Shown piece after piece: positions 52,699 to 62,295 of a stretch of DNA of 64,000 bases (position 1 is its first letter; every line of letters starts with the position of its first letter). The position numbers and the translations under genes were made by a program. The stretch is from UBA7672 sp047601145 (lineage in GTDB: Bacteria; Pseudomonadota; Alphaproteobacteria; Caulobacterales; Hyphomonadaceae), in the NCBI GenBank assembly GCA_047601145.1, contig JASGJW010000002.1:62001-126000 (forward strand), given 5' to 3'. Below the pieces are notes generated by a model. That model worked only from the letters and a program-made list of their open reading frames with translations, was not told the DNA's origin and made no database searches.

Positions 52699-54735
52699 AT
52701 GAGCGGAGGAAAGGCGGCGACCGTGCGTGCGGTCGCCTTAAGCGGACCCTGCGGGGCTGGGAAAACCAGCCTGCTCGAATCGATGCTCCATGCAGCCGAC
52801 CGGATCCAGCGAAAGGGATCAGTCCCGCAGGGCTCATCGGTCGGTGACGCCAGCGAGGAAGCCCGAGCGCGCGGCCTTTCCACGGAACTCAATGTCGCCG
52901 GCTTCGACTATCTGGGCGACAGGTTCGTTGTCCTCGACTGCCCTGGCTCGGTCGATTTTGCCAGCGAAGCCGACACCGTCCTCCCAGCCGTCGACCTCAC
53001 CATCGTTGTCGCCGACCCCGACCCGGACCGCGCCAGTCTACTCCAGCCGCTGCTGCGCCGCCTCGACGAACTCCAGGCCCCGCATTGCATCTTCATCAAC
53101 AAGATCGACAAGGCCCGCGGCCGCGTCCGCGAACTGATCGCGGCGATACAACCCTATAGCCTTGAGCCGCTGGTCGCCCGCCAGATCCCGATCTGGAATG
53201 GATCGGGCGCTCTTGGTTATATCGATCTCGCCCTCGAGCGCGCCTACACCTACGAGTTGGGCCGCCCCTCGAAGCTGATCCAGATACCCGAGCAGGAGAA
53301 AGCCCGCGAGATCGAGGCGCGCTATCGCATGCTCGAACAGATGGCGGACTTCGACGATCGCCTGATGGAGGACCTCATCAACGAGGCCGATCCGGCGCGC
53401 GAACACATCATGTCCGATCTCGCTGACGAGCTCGGCCGCGTTCAGATCGTGCCGGTCTTCCTCGGCTCCGCCGAAAACGGCGCCGGCGTCCGCCGCCTTC
53501 TGAAGGCGCTGCGCCACGAAACGCCCAGCCTCGAAGCCGCGCGCGCCCGCACTGGCGCGGAAGGCAAGTCCGCCCTCGTCCTCAAGACGAAACACGCGGG
53601 CCAGGCCGGCCGCCAGACGATGGTGCGCGTCATGTCCGGCGAGATCGCCGACGGCGATACGATCACCCTGCCGGATGGATCAACCGAACGTCTCGCTGGC
53701 ATCTTCTCGATCTACGGCGAAAGCCAGCACAAGATCGACAAGGCCATGACGGGAGACGTCGTCTATCTCGGCCGCCTCGATCACACCGCCCGTGGCGATC
53801 TCATCAGCGCCGACGGAACAACCCGCAAGTCGAAGGCGCCGAAAGTTGCCCGTCCTGCGGTCTATTCGCTCGCGGTTGAAACGCAGAACCGCGCCGACGA
53901 TGTGAAGCTCGCCTCCGCCATGGCGCGTTTGGTCGACGAAGATGGCGCGCTCACGTTCGGGCCGGACCCCGCCACGCGCGAGTTCCGCCTGTCAGGCCAG
54001 GGAGAGGTCCACCTGCGCACCGCGCTTGATCGCCTGCGCCGCAAGTATGGCGTCACGGTCGACGCGCGCCGTCCTCAGACAGCCTATCGCGAAACCATCC
54101 GCGGCAAGGCCACGCAACGCGGCAAGCACAAGAAACAGTCCGGCGGCCACGGCCAGTTCGGCGACGTCGTACTCGAAGTCCGCTCTGCGCCGCGCGGCAC
54201 GGGCTTCGTCTTCGACCAGAAGATCCATGGCGGCGTCGTGCCGAAGCAGTATTTCGGCGCGGTGGAAGAAGGCGCGAAGGATGCGCTGCAGAAAGGCCCG
54301 TTCGGCTTCCCCGTCGTCGACGTGGAAGTGACGCTGCTTGATGGTTCCTACCACACGGTGGACTCGTCCGAGATCGCCTTCCGCACGGCGGCCCGCATCG
54401 GCGTCAGCGAAGCGCTCTCGCAATGCAACCCGATCCTCCTCGAACCTGTCCACCTGGTGACGGTCCACACGCCTTCCGAACAGATCGCTAGAATCACCGC
54501 GCTCGTCCCCGTGCGCCGCGGCCAGATCCTCGGCTTCGAGCCGCGTGACGGCTGGTTCGGATGGGACAGCGTCCGCGCCTATATCCCGGAAGACGAGCTG
54601 CACGATCTCATCAACGAGATCCGCTCCGCCACCCAGGGTCTCGGCGAACTCGAATTCAAGTTCGACCACATGGCCGAAGTCACCGGCAAGGCTGCCTCCA
54701 AAGTCGTGGAGGCGCAGGCAGCGGCTGCAAAGTAG
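52699..54735 (+). CDS. Elongation factor G-like GTPase (EF-G2/FusA2 type)
   Basis: A 678-residue translational GTPase paralogue of EF-G. The P-loop is GPCGAGKTSL, G3 is in VVLDCPGSVDF and G4 is NKIDK. The domain II and IV segments include the GGVVPKQYFGAVEEG region and ends KFDHMAEVTG. It resembles the FusA2/EF-G-like group of unclear function, distinct from the housekeeping fusA, which is not in this window. AAGGA lies 7 bases before the ATG at 52699. The usual RGISI switch I is replaced by ARGLST. Confidence 0.88.
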   Translation: MSGGKAATVRAVALSGPCGAGKTSLLESMLHAADRIQRKGSVPQGSSVGDASEEARARGLSTELNVAGFDYLGDRFVVLDCPGSVDFASEADTVLPAVDLTIVVADPDPDRASLLQPLLRRLDELQAPHCIFINKIDKARGRVRELIAAIQPYSLEPLVARQIPIWNGSGALGYIDLALERAYTYELGRPSKLIQIPEQEKAREIEARYRMLEQMADFDDRLMEDLINEADPAREHIMSDLADELGRVQIVPVFLGSAENGAGVRRLLKALRHETPSLEAARARTGAEGKSALVLKTKHAGQAGRQTMVRVMSGEIADGDTITLPDGSTERLAGIFSIYGESQHKIDKAMTGDVVYLGRLDHTARGDLISADGTTRKSKAPKVARPAVYSLAVETQNRADDVKLASAMARLVDEDGALTFGPDPATREFRLSGQGEVHLRTALDRLRRKYGVTVDARRPQTAYRETIRGKATQRGKHKKQSGGHGQFGDVVLEVRSAPRGTGFVFDQKIHGGVVPKQYFGAVEEGAKDALQKGPFGFPVVDVEVTLLDGSYHTVDSSEIAFRTAARIGVSEALSQCNPILLEPVHLVTVHTPSEQIARITALVPVRRGQILGFEPRDGWFGWDSVRAYIPEDELHDLINEIRSATQGLGELEFKFDHMAEVTGKAASKVVEAQAAAAK

Positions 54736-54856
54736 CGTTACCGGGACGACATGTTTCCGGCTGCGGCCCGCAGGCAGCGGGGTCGCAGCCGTATATGTTG
54801 TCTTGGCTCGGCATTCGTTCCATTGATACCGCACGGACTCTTGGTGGAGACAGTGC

Positions 54857-56170
54857 ATGAACCGGCGCGAATGGATGGCGGGTGCGGGCGCTCTGGCGCT
54901 GACGGCCTGTAACCAGGAACAGAAGCCCGTCCTCGAGGCAGTCGCGAAGAAGCCCGTCGGCGATCCCTTTGTTGGCCAGAAGCTGATGTCCGACGTCGAG
55001 GCCTATGTCGGCTTCGGTACGCACCGCTCGGGCAGCCAAGGCGATGTCGCCACCTCCGACTGGTTCGCCAAACACTGGAAGGAACTCGGCTACGCGGTCG
55101 AGCAACCCGAATTCGCCGTCCCCAACGCAGACACGCATGTCGCCAAGCTGCGCGTCGGCACGGAAGCCTTCGACGGCTTCGCCCAGCCGCCACTGGTCTT
55201 CACGCCCGAAGGCGGCGTCAACGCGCCGCTGGCGTGGTGGGACGGCACGCCCTCCAAGGTCACCGGCAAGATCGCGCTGGTGCATGTCCCGCGCGAGCCG
55301 GGAAATCCGTCACCTGGCCCGGCCTATCGCGAGATCTTCAAGAAGTGCGAACTCGCGGGTGCGGTCGGCGTCGTCGCGGTGATGTCCGGCCCATCGGGCG
55401 AGATCGTGGCGATCAACACGCCCGTGGACATGCTGCTCAACACGCCCGTGCTGCAGGTCGGCGAGAAGGAGAAGGCGCGCATCGACGCCGCCGTCGCCTC
55501 CAAGCAGCCTGGCAAGCTCATCATTGAAGGTCCGGGTGGTTTCAGGAACGCGAAGAACACCATCGCGCGTCACGGCGAGAAGGGCCCGTGGGTCATCATC
55601 TCGACGCCGCAGAGCGGCTGGTTCACCTGCGGCGGCGAACGTGGTCCTGGCATCGCCATGTCGCGCGCGCTGTCCCAATGGGCGATGCAGACCAACTATC
55701 CCGTGCGCTGGCTGTTCGTCGCCACGTCGGGTCACGAGTGGACCGATTTCGGCGCCGACCTCTTCCACAAGTCGGGCGCGCCGGGCGCAAAGGATACCGC
55801 GCTGTGGTTCCATCTCGGCGCCAGCTTCGGCGCGCGCGCCTACGAGGAGAGCAACAATGGTCTCACTGCGAAGGACACGCCCAATCTCGGCCGCACGCTC
55901 ATGACGACGGCAGACGTCATGCCGCTCGCCCAGGCCGCCTTCGCCGGCCAGCCCGTCATCGAGAACCCGGTTATGGCCGACAAGGCCAAGGCGCTCGGCG
56001 AATACCGCCTCGTGCTGGAGGAAGGCTACATGACCTCGGCCGGCTTCTGGGGCTTCAACGCGCACTTCCACACCCCGGTCGACGGTGCGGAATCGACGAC
56101 GCCCGAAATCATGGAGCCGATCGCGCGCGCCATCGCTCGCGTGATCGAAGCCCGGATCAAGGCCGTCTGA
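54857..56170 (+). CDS. Lipoprotein M28-family-like peptidase with altered metal ligands
   Basis: A 437-residue exported protein. MNRREWMAGAGALALTAC gives a lipid-attachment Cys. A PA-like insert and an M28 fold can be traced: GPWVIISTPQSGW corresponds to the strand that normally carries HxD, LFVATSGHEWTDFGAD to the EE segment and FNAHFHTPVD to the final His. The HxD is replaced by QSG and the EE by HE, so the two-zinc site is not conventional. It may be inactive or use another mechanism. The start has GGAGAC upstream. Confidence 0.78.
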   Translation: MNRREWMAGAGALALTACNQEQKPVLEAVAKKPVGDPFVGQKLMSDVEAYVGFGTHRSGSQGDVATSDWFAKHWKELGYAVEQPEFAVPNADTHVAKLRVGTEAFDGFAQPPLVFTPEGGVNAPLAWWDGTPSKVTGKIALVHVPREPGNPSPGPAYREIFKKCELAGAVGVVAVMSGPSGEIVAINTPVDMLLNTPVLQVGEKEKARIDAAVASKQPGKLIIEGPGGFRNAKNTIARHGEKGPWVIISTPQSGWFTCGGERGPGIAMSRALSQWAMQTNYPVRWLFVATSGHEWTDFGADLFHKSGAPGAKDTALWFHLGASFGARAYEESNNGLTAKDTPNLGRTLMTTADVMPLAQAAFAGQPVIENPVMADKAKALGEYRLVLEEGYMTSAGFWGFNAHFHTPVDGAESTTPEIMEPIARAIARVIEARIKAV

Positions 56171-56176
56171 TCGGCG

Positions 56177-56644
56177 CTAGTACTTGCAGCGTTCCCAGCT
56201 GTAGCTGAACGGCCGCGTGCCATCGAGCTTGGAGATCGTCGCTGACAGACCGTTCTTGGTCTGCTGGTAGGTAATGCGCTGGGGATAGTCGTGATCGCCG
56301 TTCTCGAACGTCACCGTGTTTGGTGCGACCAGCGCCGCCGGATCGCGCTTCTCGGTGAACACCACAGGACGCTGTCCCTCCGGCGAGGCCGTGTAGGCCG
56401 CCAGGTTCTGGCGGATGTCGATGCGCGACTGTTCCCACGTCGTCATCGCGCCGCCCTGCGTCGTCGTCGCGTAGCCGAACATCATCCCGCCTTCGAGCGG
56501 CGACCACACTTCGAGGTTCACGCCGTCGGTCGATTGCCAGCAACCCACCATGAAGGCGAGGCGGCCGTTGTCGCGCTTCGGATTGCTGGCGCAGGCTGTG
56601 GCCAGCACGGCCAGCGCGACGGCGGAAACAAGCTTGAGCGACAT
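56177..56644 (-). CDS. DUF6265-like lipoprotein
   Basis: A 155-residue lipoprotein with signal MSLKLVSAVALAVLATAC. The mature part begins LAFMVGCWQSTDGVNLEVWSP and has a Trp- and Gly-rich beta pattern; it ends WERCKY. The LAFMxGCW opening resembles DUF6265-type proteins. It is convergent with the M28-like gene, 6 bases apart. The function is unknown. Confidence 0.68.
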   Translation of the reverse strand: MSLKLVSAVALAVLATACASNPKRDNGRLAFMVGCWQSTDGVNLEVWSPLEGGMMFGYATTTQGGAMTTWEQSRIDIRQNLAAYTASPEGQRPVVFTEKRDPAALVAPNTVTFENGDHDYPQRITYQQTKNGLSATISKLDGTRPFSYSWERCKY

Positions 56645-56720
56645 CGTGTGCCCCACATGATTTGACCTGCGCGAGACCTAGCGCAGTCGAGGGGGCAGGG
56701 ACAAGGCGTGTTGCTGAAGC

Positions 56721-58112
56721 TTACGGGTTCGCCGCGCCGTCGCGGGTTTCCGGCGCCGCCGTCGCCGCGACCGGCACGGACTGGTAGCCCGGGCCCGCTG
56801 CAGGCTTGTCGTTCGCCGCAACCATCTGCTTCTCGGCGATTTCCTGATCGCGCATCGCTTCGATCCGGGCTTTCTCGAGCTTGAACGCGTCGAGTTGCTC
56901 ACCCGAAAGCTTCCGCCCCGTCGGCAGTTTCAGTGTCATGGCGTTCACCGGCTTCCCGCCGATGTACACTTCATAGTGCAAGTGCGGCCCGGTCGACTGG
57001 CCCGTCGTGCCGACATAGCCGATAATCTGGCCCTGCTTCACGAAGCTGCCTTTCGAGAGGCCGCTGGAGAACCGGCTCATGTGCGCATAGGCGGTCTGGT
57101 AGCCGTTGGCGTGCTCGATCTTGGCGAAATTCCCGTAGGTGCCGTTGCGCCCGTAGACCACCAGCTTGCCGTTACCCGCCGCGTAGATCGGCGTACCCGT
57201 CGGCGCCGCGAAGTCCGTGCCCTTGTGCAGTTTGGTGTAGCCGAGGATCGGATGCTTCCGGTTGCCGAAGCCCGACGACAGACGCGCACCGTTGATCGGC
57301 GTCTTCATCAGGAATTTCTTCGCGCTCTGGCCGCTCTCATCGAAGTAGTCGACCACGTGATCGTCGGACGGCATGAAACGATAGAACGTCTTCGTCAGCG
57401 CCGCGCCATCGATGCTCGCCATCAGGACGGTGCCGGTCTTCACTGCATCGCCGCGCTCGTCGTCGAAGGTCTCATACAGCATCGAGAAGTGGTCGCCCGG
57501 GCGAACCTCGCGCTGGAAGTCGATGTCGTAGCCGAAGATGTCCGCGTAATCGACGACCTGCTGGTCCTTGGCGCCAAGGCTCAGCGCGGTCTGGTAGATC
57601 GACTGGTCGACGTCGCCGGAGATGTAGTTGATGCCCTGCGTCAGCTTCGCCTTCAGCTCATGCGGCGTCCAGGTGCCGTCGAGCCCGCGCGAGATCAGAA
57701 CCTGCGTCTCCGCTTCCGGGCGCAGCGAGAGGCCCATCAGGCGCGTCGTGCCGTCCGCCGGATCCGTTTCGATCCACGCGGTGACGTCGTCTCCAGGACG
57801 AAGATTGCGCAGGTCCGTCAGCTGGCTCGCGGCGAACACGGCGCCGTTGGCCTCTTCGCGCGGCGCGCCGAGCCGATCGAGCACGCTCGACAGCGTCTCG
57901 TTGCGCAGCACGGACACACGTTTCATTTCGCTTGCAGCGTTTGTCGCGTCGTCGGCGCTCGTGAAAGAGGCGACCACCATCCGCGGATCAGGCGCCGAAT
58001 CCGCGTCCGCGGCTTCGACACTGCGCGCGCTCACGCCGGCAACAACAAGCCCAGTCCCCATCAGCACAGCCGCAGCCGCGCCCATCCCCCAATCAAACCA
58101 ACCGTTTTTCAT
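56721..58112 (-). CDS. M23-family peptidoglycan endopeptidase (MepM-like)
   Basis: A 463-residue envelope protein. An N-terminal anchor (GMGAAAAVLMGTGLVVAGVSA) precedes a long region with an OapA/LysM-like segment (about 65-130, TLSSVLDRLGAP). The M23 domain (about 285-395) carries the zinc motif HKGTDF, GRNGTYGNFAKIEH and the HLHYEV motif. The enzyme cuts peptide crosslinks of peptidoglycan during growth or division. The C-terminus is a Lys/Ala tail. Both M23 motifs are intact, so it should be active. Confidence 0.92.
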   Translation of the reverse strand: MKNGWFDWGMGAAAAVLMGTGLVVAGVSARSVEAADADSAPDPRMVVASFTSADDATNAASEMKRVSVLRNETLSSVLDRLGAPREEANGAVFAASQLTDLRNLRPGDDVTAWIETDPADGTTRLMGLSLRPEAETQVLISRGLDGTWTPHELKAKLTQGINYISGDVDQSIYQTALSLGAKDQQVVDYADIFGYDIDFQREVRPGDHFSMLYETFDDERGDAVKTGTVLMASIDGAALTKTFYRFMPSDDHVVDYFDESGQSAKKFLMKTPINGARLSSGFGNRKHPILGYTKLHKGTDFAAPTGTPIYAAGNGKLVVYGRNGTYGNFAKIEHANGYQTAYAHMSRFSSGLSKGSFVKQGQIIGYVGTTGQSTGPHLHYEVYIGGKPVNAMTLKLPTGRKLSGEQLDAFKLEKARIEAMRDQEIAEKQMVAANDKPAAGPGYQSVPVAATAAPETRDGAANP

Positions 58113-58252
58113 GGGTGCTCCGAAAGTTCCTCGCGGAACGGGATTTGTGGCCGCCGTTCCCCTCGTGCTGATAATTGACGCGGCGGCACAGAAGGCGAGT
58201 TAAAAGCGTTCAGCTGGCATTCCACAAGGACGAATGCATACTTTGACCCGAG

Positions 58253-61200
58253 ATGACTGAAGAAAAACTTGCTCCGAAAGGGCAAACAGCTTCGAAACGT
58301 CGCATAATCGGCCTAGTTCTCGCCGTATTGGCGACTTTCGTCGCAGCCCTGTGGCTGTTCCGCCAGCCCCTCGCCGAGGCGATCGCACGCTCCGTGTGCG
58401 AAGGGCAGAAACTTTCTTGCCAGCTCAGCATCACCCAACTCGATTTTGGTGGAGTTACGTTAACCGGTCTCGAGGCCCGCGCGCCTAGCGCAAAGGATGC
58501 CGCGGTCACAGCGAAGGAACTCAGCGTCGATCTCGCCTGGGATAGCCCCTTCTCGCCGCGCCCACGTGTTGTTGCAGGCGATGATCTCATCGTGCGCCTC
58601 GATCTCACCGGCAAGCGCTCGCCGCTCGGTGATCTCGAAACGGCCATCACCAACTTCACCAAGCCCAGCGAGAAGCCGCCCGGGCCCACGCCGCAACTCA
58701 GCTTCACGAAGATCACCGTCATCGGCGATACGCTCTCTGGGCCAGTGCAGGCGCAGGGAACCATCAAGGCGACCGGGCCTGATGCGTTCGTGATCGATCT
58801 TGCCGCGCCTGCCGCAACGCTGGGTCTTTCAGGCGCGACCGTGCAGCTCGCGGGCGGGCAACTCAAAGCAACAGTCGCGGGCCAGCAGATCACAGGCGCA
58901 TTGAAGCTCGATCTCGCGCGCTTCGAGGCGACCGACACGCGCATCGCAGACGTGAAGATCGACGCGACGCTGGAGCAGGTCACCGGCGTCCTCAAGGGGT
59001 CAGGCACGGCCTCGCTTGGCGCCGTCACCGTCAAGGACACGTCCTTCACCGCCGCGCAGGCGAAGGCCAGCATCGAGTCCGCGCCGATCAACACATCCGG
59101 GTTCAGTCTCAACACGCTCCTCGCCGGCGTTCGCAAGCTCCAGCTCGATGCGGCAACGGGGGAAGGCTCCATCGCTGGCACGACCTGGCATATGGCCTCG
59201 CTCACGGCTTCGATCCAGCCGACAGCCGCCAACCGTTCCGGTGGCGACTTCCTCCTTGCCGCCGACGACATCAAATTCCCGCAAGGCGCCGCGGGCCGCA
59301 TCGAGCTCGCGGGAAAGGCCAATATCGCGGAGGGCGTCGCCGGAAACGCGTCTGGAACGCTAAACGTTCGCTCCGCCATCGTGCTCACGCAATCGCGCAA
59401 GGAACTCGTCGATGCCGTCGCCCTGCCGCTGCAGGCCGCGCTTCCTGCATTCGGCGATGCAGCCGCGGCCGCGACCAACCGCGCCGCGCAGAACTTCGAC
59501 GTCACCGCTCCATGGACAGCCTCTGCATCGAAAGAGGCATTAGTCTTTACACTTATGACCGGAGCCCAGCTCAAGGCTGCCAGCGGCCTCACGCTGTCTC
59601 TCGTTGCCCCCACGGCCAAGCAGGAAGTCATCTCGCTCACCACCGCTGGCCGCGGCAGCTGGACCGGCGCCGGCTCGCTCCAGCTCGCAGGTGGCGGCGC
59701 TCCGCCGTTCTCGCTGGATGTTGCTCGCGCCACGGGCGGCGAGGGCAGGGTCTCGATTGCCGCGACGGCTTCGCTCAAGCCCTGGAAAGTCGCAAGCGAC
59801 AGCCTCAGCGCGGACTTCAGCGGCGGCGAATTCGATCTCGACGGCAATGCAGGCAAGGCGACCGGCCAGCTCGCCGTGAATCTCGATGGTTCGCTCGGCG
59901 GCGGCATCTGGAAAGGCGCGCGGGGCGCGGGTCGTGTCGACGCCGTCTGGGATGACAAGTCCTTCGCCGCCGATGCGCCGCAGGGCGCAGTCATCCAATG
60001 GCGGGAAGCGCGTTATGGCGACACCGTCTTCGGCGCGGCAGCTCTCCGTTATACGCCACTTGGGCGCCTCGCTGAAAATCAGGGCGAAGGTCTTGTCGGC
60101 CGCGGCACGCTCGCAAGCGTTTCCGTTCCGGTGAATGGCGGTGGCTGGACAGCGAAGACAGTGCTCGGCGCCACCGGCATCAACTGGCGCGCTTCTGACG
60201 GCTTCCGCGCCAACTTCAATATGGCGCCCTCGACCGTCGACATGTCGCTCGACCAGCGCAAGATTCCGATCCGGATCGCGGATATCTCCGGTGAACTCGA
60301 TCTGCGCAATGGCTGGCGTGTCACCGGCGGTTTCTCTGGCGGCAGCGCACAGGCCGATGAAGCAACGCTCGCGGACCTCGCCGGCAAGTTCAACATCGCC
60401 GGCAAGGGCGATGCAATCGACGGAACGCTATCCAACGTCGCCGTCCGCATCTTCGATCCCAACAAGGAGGACGACCGCCGGTACGAGGAAGCGAAGTTCA
60501 ATGGCGGCGCCACGCTGAAGGACAGTATCGTCAACTTCACTGGCCAGGTCGCTATGGCGAAGAGCGGCATGCAGGTCGCCCACATCACGGGCAGCCACAG
60601 CCTCAAGACCAATGCCGGCTCGCTCACTTACGATCCGACCCCGCTGATCTTCGCGCGCACCAAGTTCCAGCCTTACGATCTCTCGCCGCTGCTGCGTGGT
60701 CCCGCCAACGTCGAGGGTCGCGCGGACATCGCAGGCGGCGCTTCCTGGAGCGACAAGGGTCTCAAAGCGAACGCGTCGGTCGATCTGAAAAAGATCGGCT
60801 TCACGCTTGCTTCCGCCGGGGTGTTCGAGGGCGTGTCGGGCAGGGTTGAGGTCGCCGACCTTCTCAACATGAAGTCCGCGCCCGGCCAGCAGATCACTAT
60901 CGACAAAGTCACGCTCGGCCTGCCGATCGAGAAGGGCACGATCAAGTTCAAGCTCACCGGCTATGAAGACATCGGACTTGAAAGCGCCGAATGGCCCTTC
61001 GGCGGCGGCTTCATCCGCGTGAAGCCGATGAGCTTCAAGTTTGCCGCCGGCGACACCAACCGCATCGTCGCCCAGGCCGTCGACTGGGACCTCGAGAAGC
61101 TGATCGATCAGTTCAAGGTGCCTGACCTCAAATTGAAGGGAATTGTGAGCGGCGATTTCCCCGTAACGTTCAGCACGGGTTCAGCCAGGATCGACAATGC

Positions 61201-61531
61201 TGTCCTCGAAGCAAACAAGACTGGCGGCGTTATCCAGTATTCAGGTTCGGCGGGTGACGCAGCTGCCCAAGCGGATGAAAACTCGCAGCGCCTGTTCGAT
61301 GCGCTTAAGGACTTCCGCTACACGGTTTTGAAGATCGGACTGAACGGAGACTTGGCTGGACGGATCATGATGTCGCTTAGTGTTCAAGGCAAAAACCCCG
61401 ATGTGCTTGGCGGAACGCCATTCAATCTCAACATCGGAATCGACAGCGAGCTCGTGCAGCTGCTGCAGAACGCGGCCGGCATGTTTGACGCCCGCACCGT
61501 GATCAGTCAGACGAAAGGAGGCCAACAGTGA
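58253..61531 (+). CDS. ydbH: YdbH-family AsmA-like intermembrane lipid transport protein
   Basis: A 1092-residue protein with one N-terminal TM helix (RIIGLVLAVLATFVAALWLF) and a long repetitive beta-rich periplasmic body, as in YdbH/TamB/YhdP proteins that span the periplasm and move phospholipids to the outer membrane. The C-terminus has LFDALKDFRYTVLKIGLNGDL and FNLNIGIDSELVQLLQ, characteristic of YdbH. Its TGA overlaps the GTG start of the ynbE-like gene (GTGA), and ydbL follows: the ydbH-ynbE-ydbL order of enterobacteria. Confidence 0.88.
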   Translation: MTEEKLAPKGQTASKRRIIGLVLAVLATFVAALWLFRQPLAEAIARSVCEGQKLSCQLSITQLDFGGVTLTGLEARAPSAKDAAVTAKELSVDLAWDSPFSPRPRVVAGDDLIVRLDLTGKRSPLGDLETAITNFTKPSEKPPGPTPQLSFTKITVIGDTLSGPVQAQGTIKATGPDAFVIDLAAPAATLGLSGATVQLAGGQLKATVAGQQITGALKLDLARFEATDTRIADVKIDATLEQVTGVLKGSGTASLGAVTVKDTSFTAAQAKASIESAPINTSGFSLNTLLAGVRKLQLDAATGEGSIAGTTWHMASLTASIQPTAANRSGGDFLLAADDIKFPQGAAGRIELAGKANIAEGVAGNASGTLNVRSAIVLTQSRKELVDAVALPLQAALPAFGDAAAAATNRAAQNFDVTAPWTASASKEALVFTLMTGAQLKAASGLTLSLVAPTAKQEVISLTTAGRGSWTGAGSLQLAGGGAPPFSLDVARATGGEGRVSIAATASLKPWKVASDSLSADFSGGEFDLDGNAGKATGQLAVNLDGSLGGGIWKGARGAGRVDAVWDDKSFAADAPQGAVIQWREARYGDTVFGAAALRYTPLGRLAENQGEGLVGRGTLASVSVPVNGGGWTAKTVLGATGINWRASDGFRANFNMAPSTVDMSLDQRKIPIRIADISGELDLRNGWRVTGGFSGGSAQADEATLADLAGKFNIAGKGDAIDGTLSNVAVRIFDPNKEDDRRYEEAKFNGGATLKDSIVNFTGQVAMAKSGMQVAHITGSHSLKTNAGSLTYDPTPLIFARTKFQPYDLSPLLRGPANVEGRADIAGGASWSDKGLKANASVDLKKIGFTLASAGVFEGVSGRVEVADLLNMKSAPGQQITIDKVTLGLPIEKGTIKFKLTGYEDIGLESAEWPFGGGFIRVKPMSFKFAAGDTNRIVAQAVDWDLEKLIDQFKVPDLKLKGIVSGDFPVTFSTGSARIDNAVLEANKTGGVIQYSGSAGDAAAQADENSQRLFDALKDFRYTVLKIGLNGDLAGRIMMSLSVQGKNPDVLGGTPFNLNIGIDSELVQLLQNAAGMFDARTVISQTKGGQQ

Positions 61532-61827
61532 CGGCCAGATTGACGAGACCCCCTGAAGAGGCAAGGCTCGCAACCAAGGCCGCTGATGCGGCCGGAAGCA
61601 TGGAGCGATCGATGCCTGAGACTGTACCACCGCTGAAGCAGGCGCTCGCGCCCGCCCTCGCGGTCGCCGTGGCGCTGGGCGCATCCGCCTGCACGCCGAC
61701 GGTTCGTATTGAGGCATCGGACAAGCCGATCACGATCAACCTCAATGTGAAGATCGACCAGGAGATCCGCGTCCGGCTCGACAAAGAGCTTGAGGATGCG
61801 ATCGCCAAGAACCCTGATCTGTTCTGA
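61528..61827 (+). CDS. ynbE: YnbE-family lipoprotein
   Basis: 99 residues from the GTG at 61528, preceded by AAAGGAGG 6 bases upstream. The hydrophobic LAPALAVAVALGASAC ends at a lipidated Cys only after about 40 residues, unusually far in, so the ATG at 61600 (MERSMPE) is an alternative. The mature part (TVRIEASDKPITINLNVKIDQEIRVRL, split as TVRIEASDKPITIN and LNVKIDQEIRVRL) is typical of YnbE, which caps the YdbH bridge at the outer membrane. Confidence 0.87.
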   Translation: MTARLTRPPEEARLATKAADAAGSMERSMPETVPPLKQALAPALAVAVALGASACTPTVRIEASDKPITINLNVKIDQEIRVRLDKELEDAIAKNPDLF

Positions 61828-61848
61828 GGCAGGAAGAAGGAGCCTGTC

Positions 61849-62202
61849 ATGAGCATGCTGAAGAAAATCACTGTCTGGTTCGCCGCCATGTTTGCCGGCG
61901 CCACGCTGCTTGCCGCTCACGCGCAAGGGCCGGTCATCGACCAGGCGAAAGCCCAGGGCATCGTCGGCGAACAGTTCGACGGCTATCTCGGCATCGTCGA
62001 CCAGTCGAAAGCCTCGGCCGACGTCAAGCGTCGCGTCCAGGAAGTGAACGCAGGCCGCCTGGCCGAGTATACCCGCATCTCCGGCGAGAAGGGCGACCCC
62101 GTCGCCACCGTCGCCGCCGCGATGGCCGAGAAGCAGTTCGCCCGCACGGAGGCTGGCGAGATGTTCAAGACCGGGCCGAACGATCCGTGGAAAAAGAAGT
62201 AG
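61849..62202 (+). CDS. ydbL: YdbL-family (DUF1318) periplasmic protein
   Basis: 117 residues. The signal peptide KKITVWFAAMFAGATLLAAHAQ is followed by IDQAKAQGIVGEQFDGYLGI and VQEVNAGRLAEYTRISGEKG, the DUF1318 motif. YdbL works with YdbH and YnbE as a periplasmic regulator or chaperone in phospholipid transport (known in E. coli, inferred here). It is 21 bases after ynbE and followed by a strong terminator. Confidence 0.9.
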   Translation: MSMLKKITVWFAAMFAGATLLAAHAQGPVIDQAKAQGIVGEQFDGYLGIVDQSKASADVKRRVQEVNAGRLAEYTRISGEKGDPVATVAAAMAEKQFARTEAGEMFKTGPNDPWKKK

Positions 62203-62225
62203 CGACGTGAAATCTCGTCACGCAG

Positions 62226-62261
62226 CGTCCGCCGGTCTCCAGACCGGCGGACGTTTGCGTT
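62226..62261 (+). terminator. Intrinsic terminator after ydbL
   Basis: Perfect 12-pair stem CGTCCGCCGGTC / GACCGGCGGACG with a TCCA loop (62226-62253), followed by TTTGCGTT. It lies 24 bases after the ydbL stop and ends the ydbH-ynbE-ydbL operon. Confidence 0.8.
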
Positions 62262-62295
62262 CCGGCCTCGCGCACAACACAGGAAAGGATGAAGA

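Noticed and set aside
54758..54791. A hairpin (CGGCTGCG / CGCAGCCG) after the EF-G-like gene considered as terminator
   Set aside because: The loop is 18 bases and no T-run follows, so it is weak as an intrinsic terminator.
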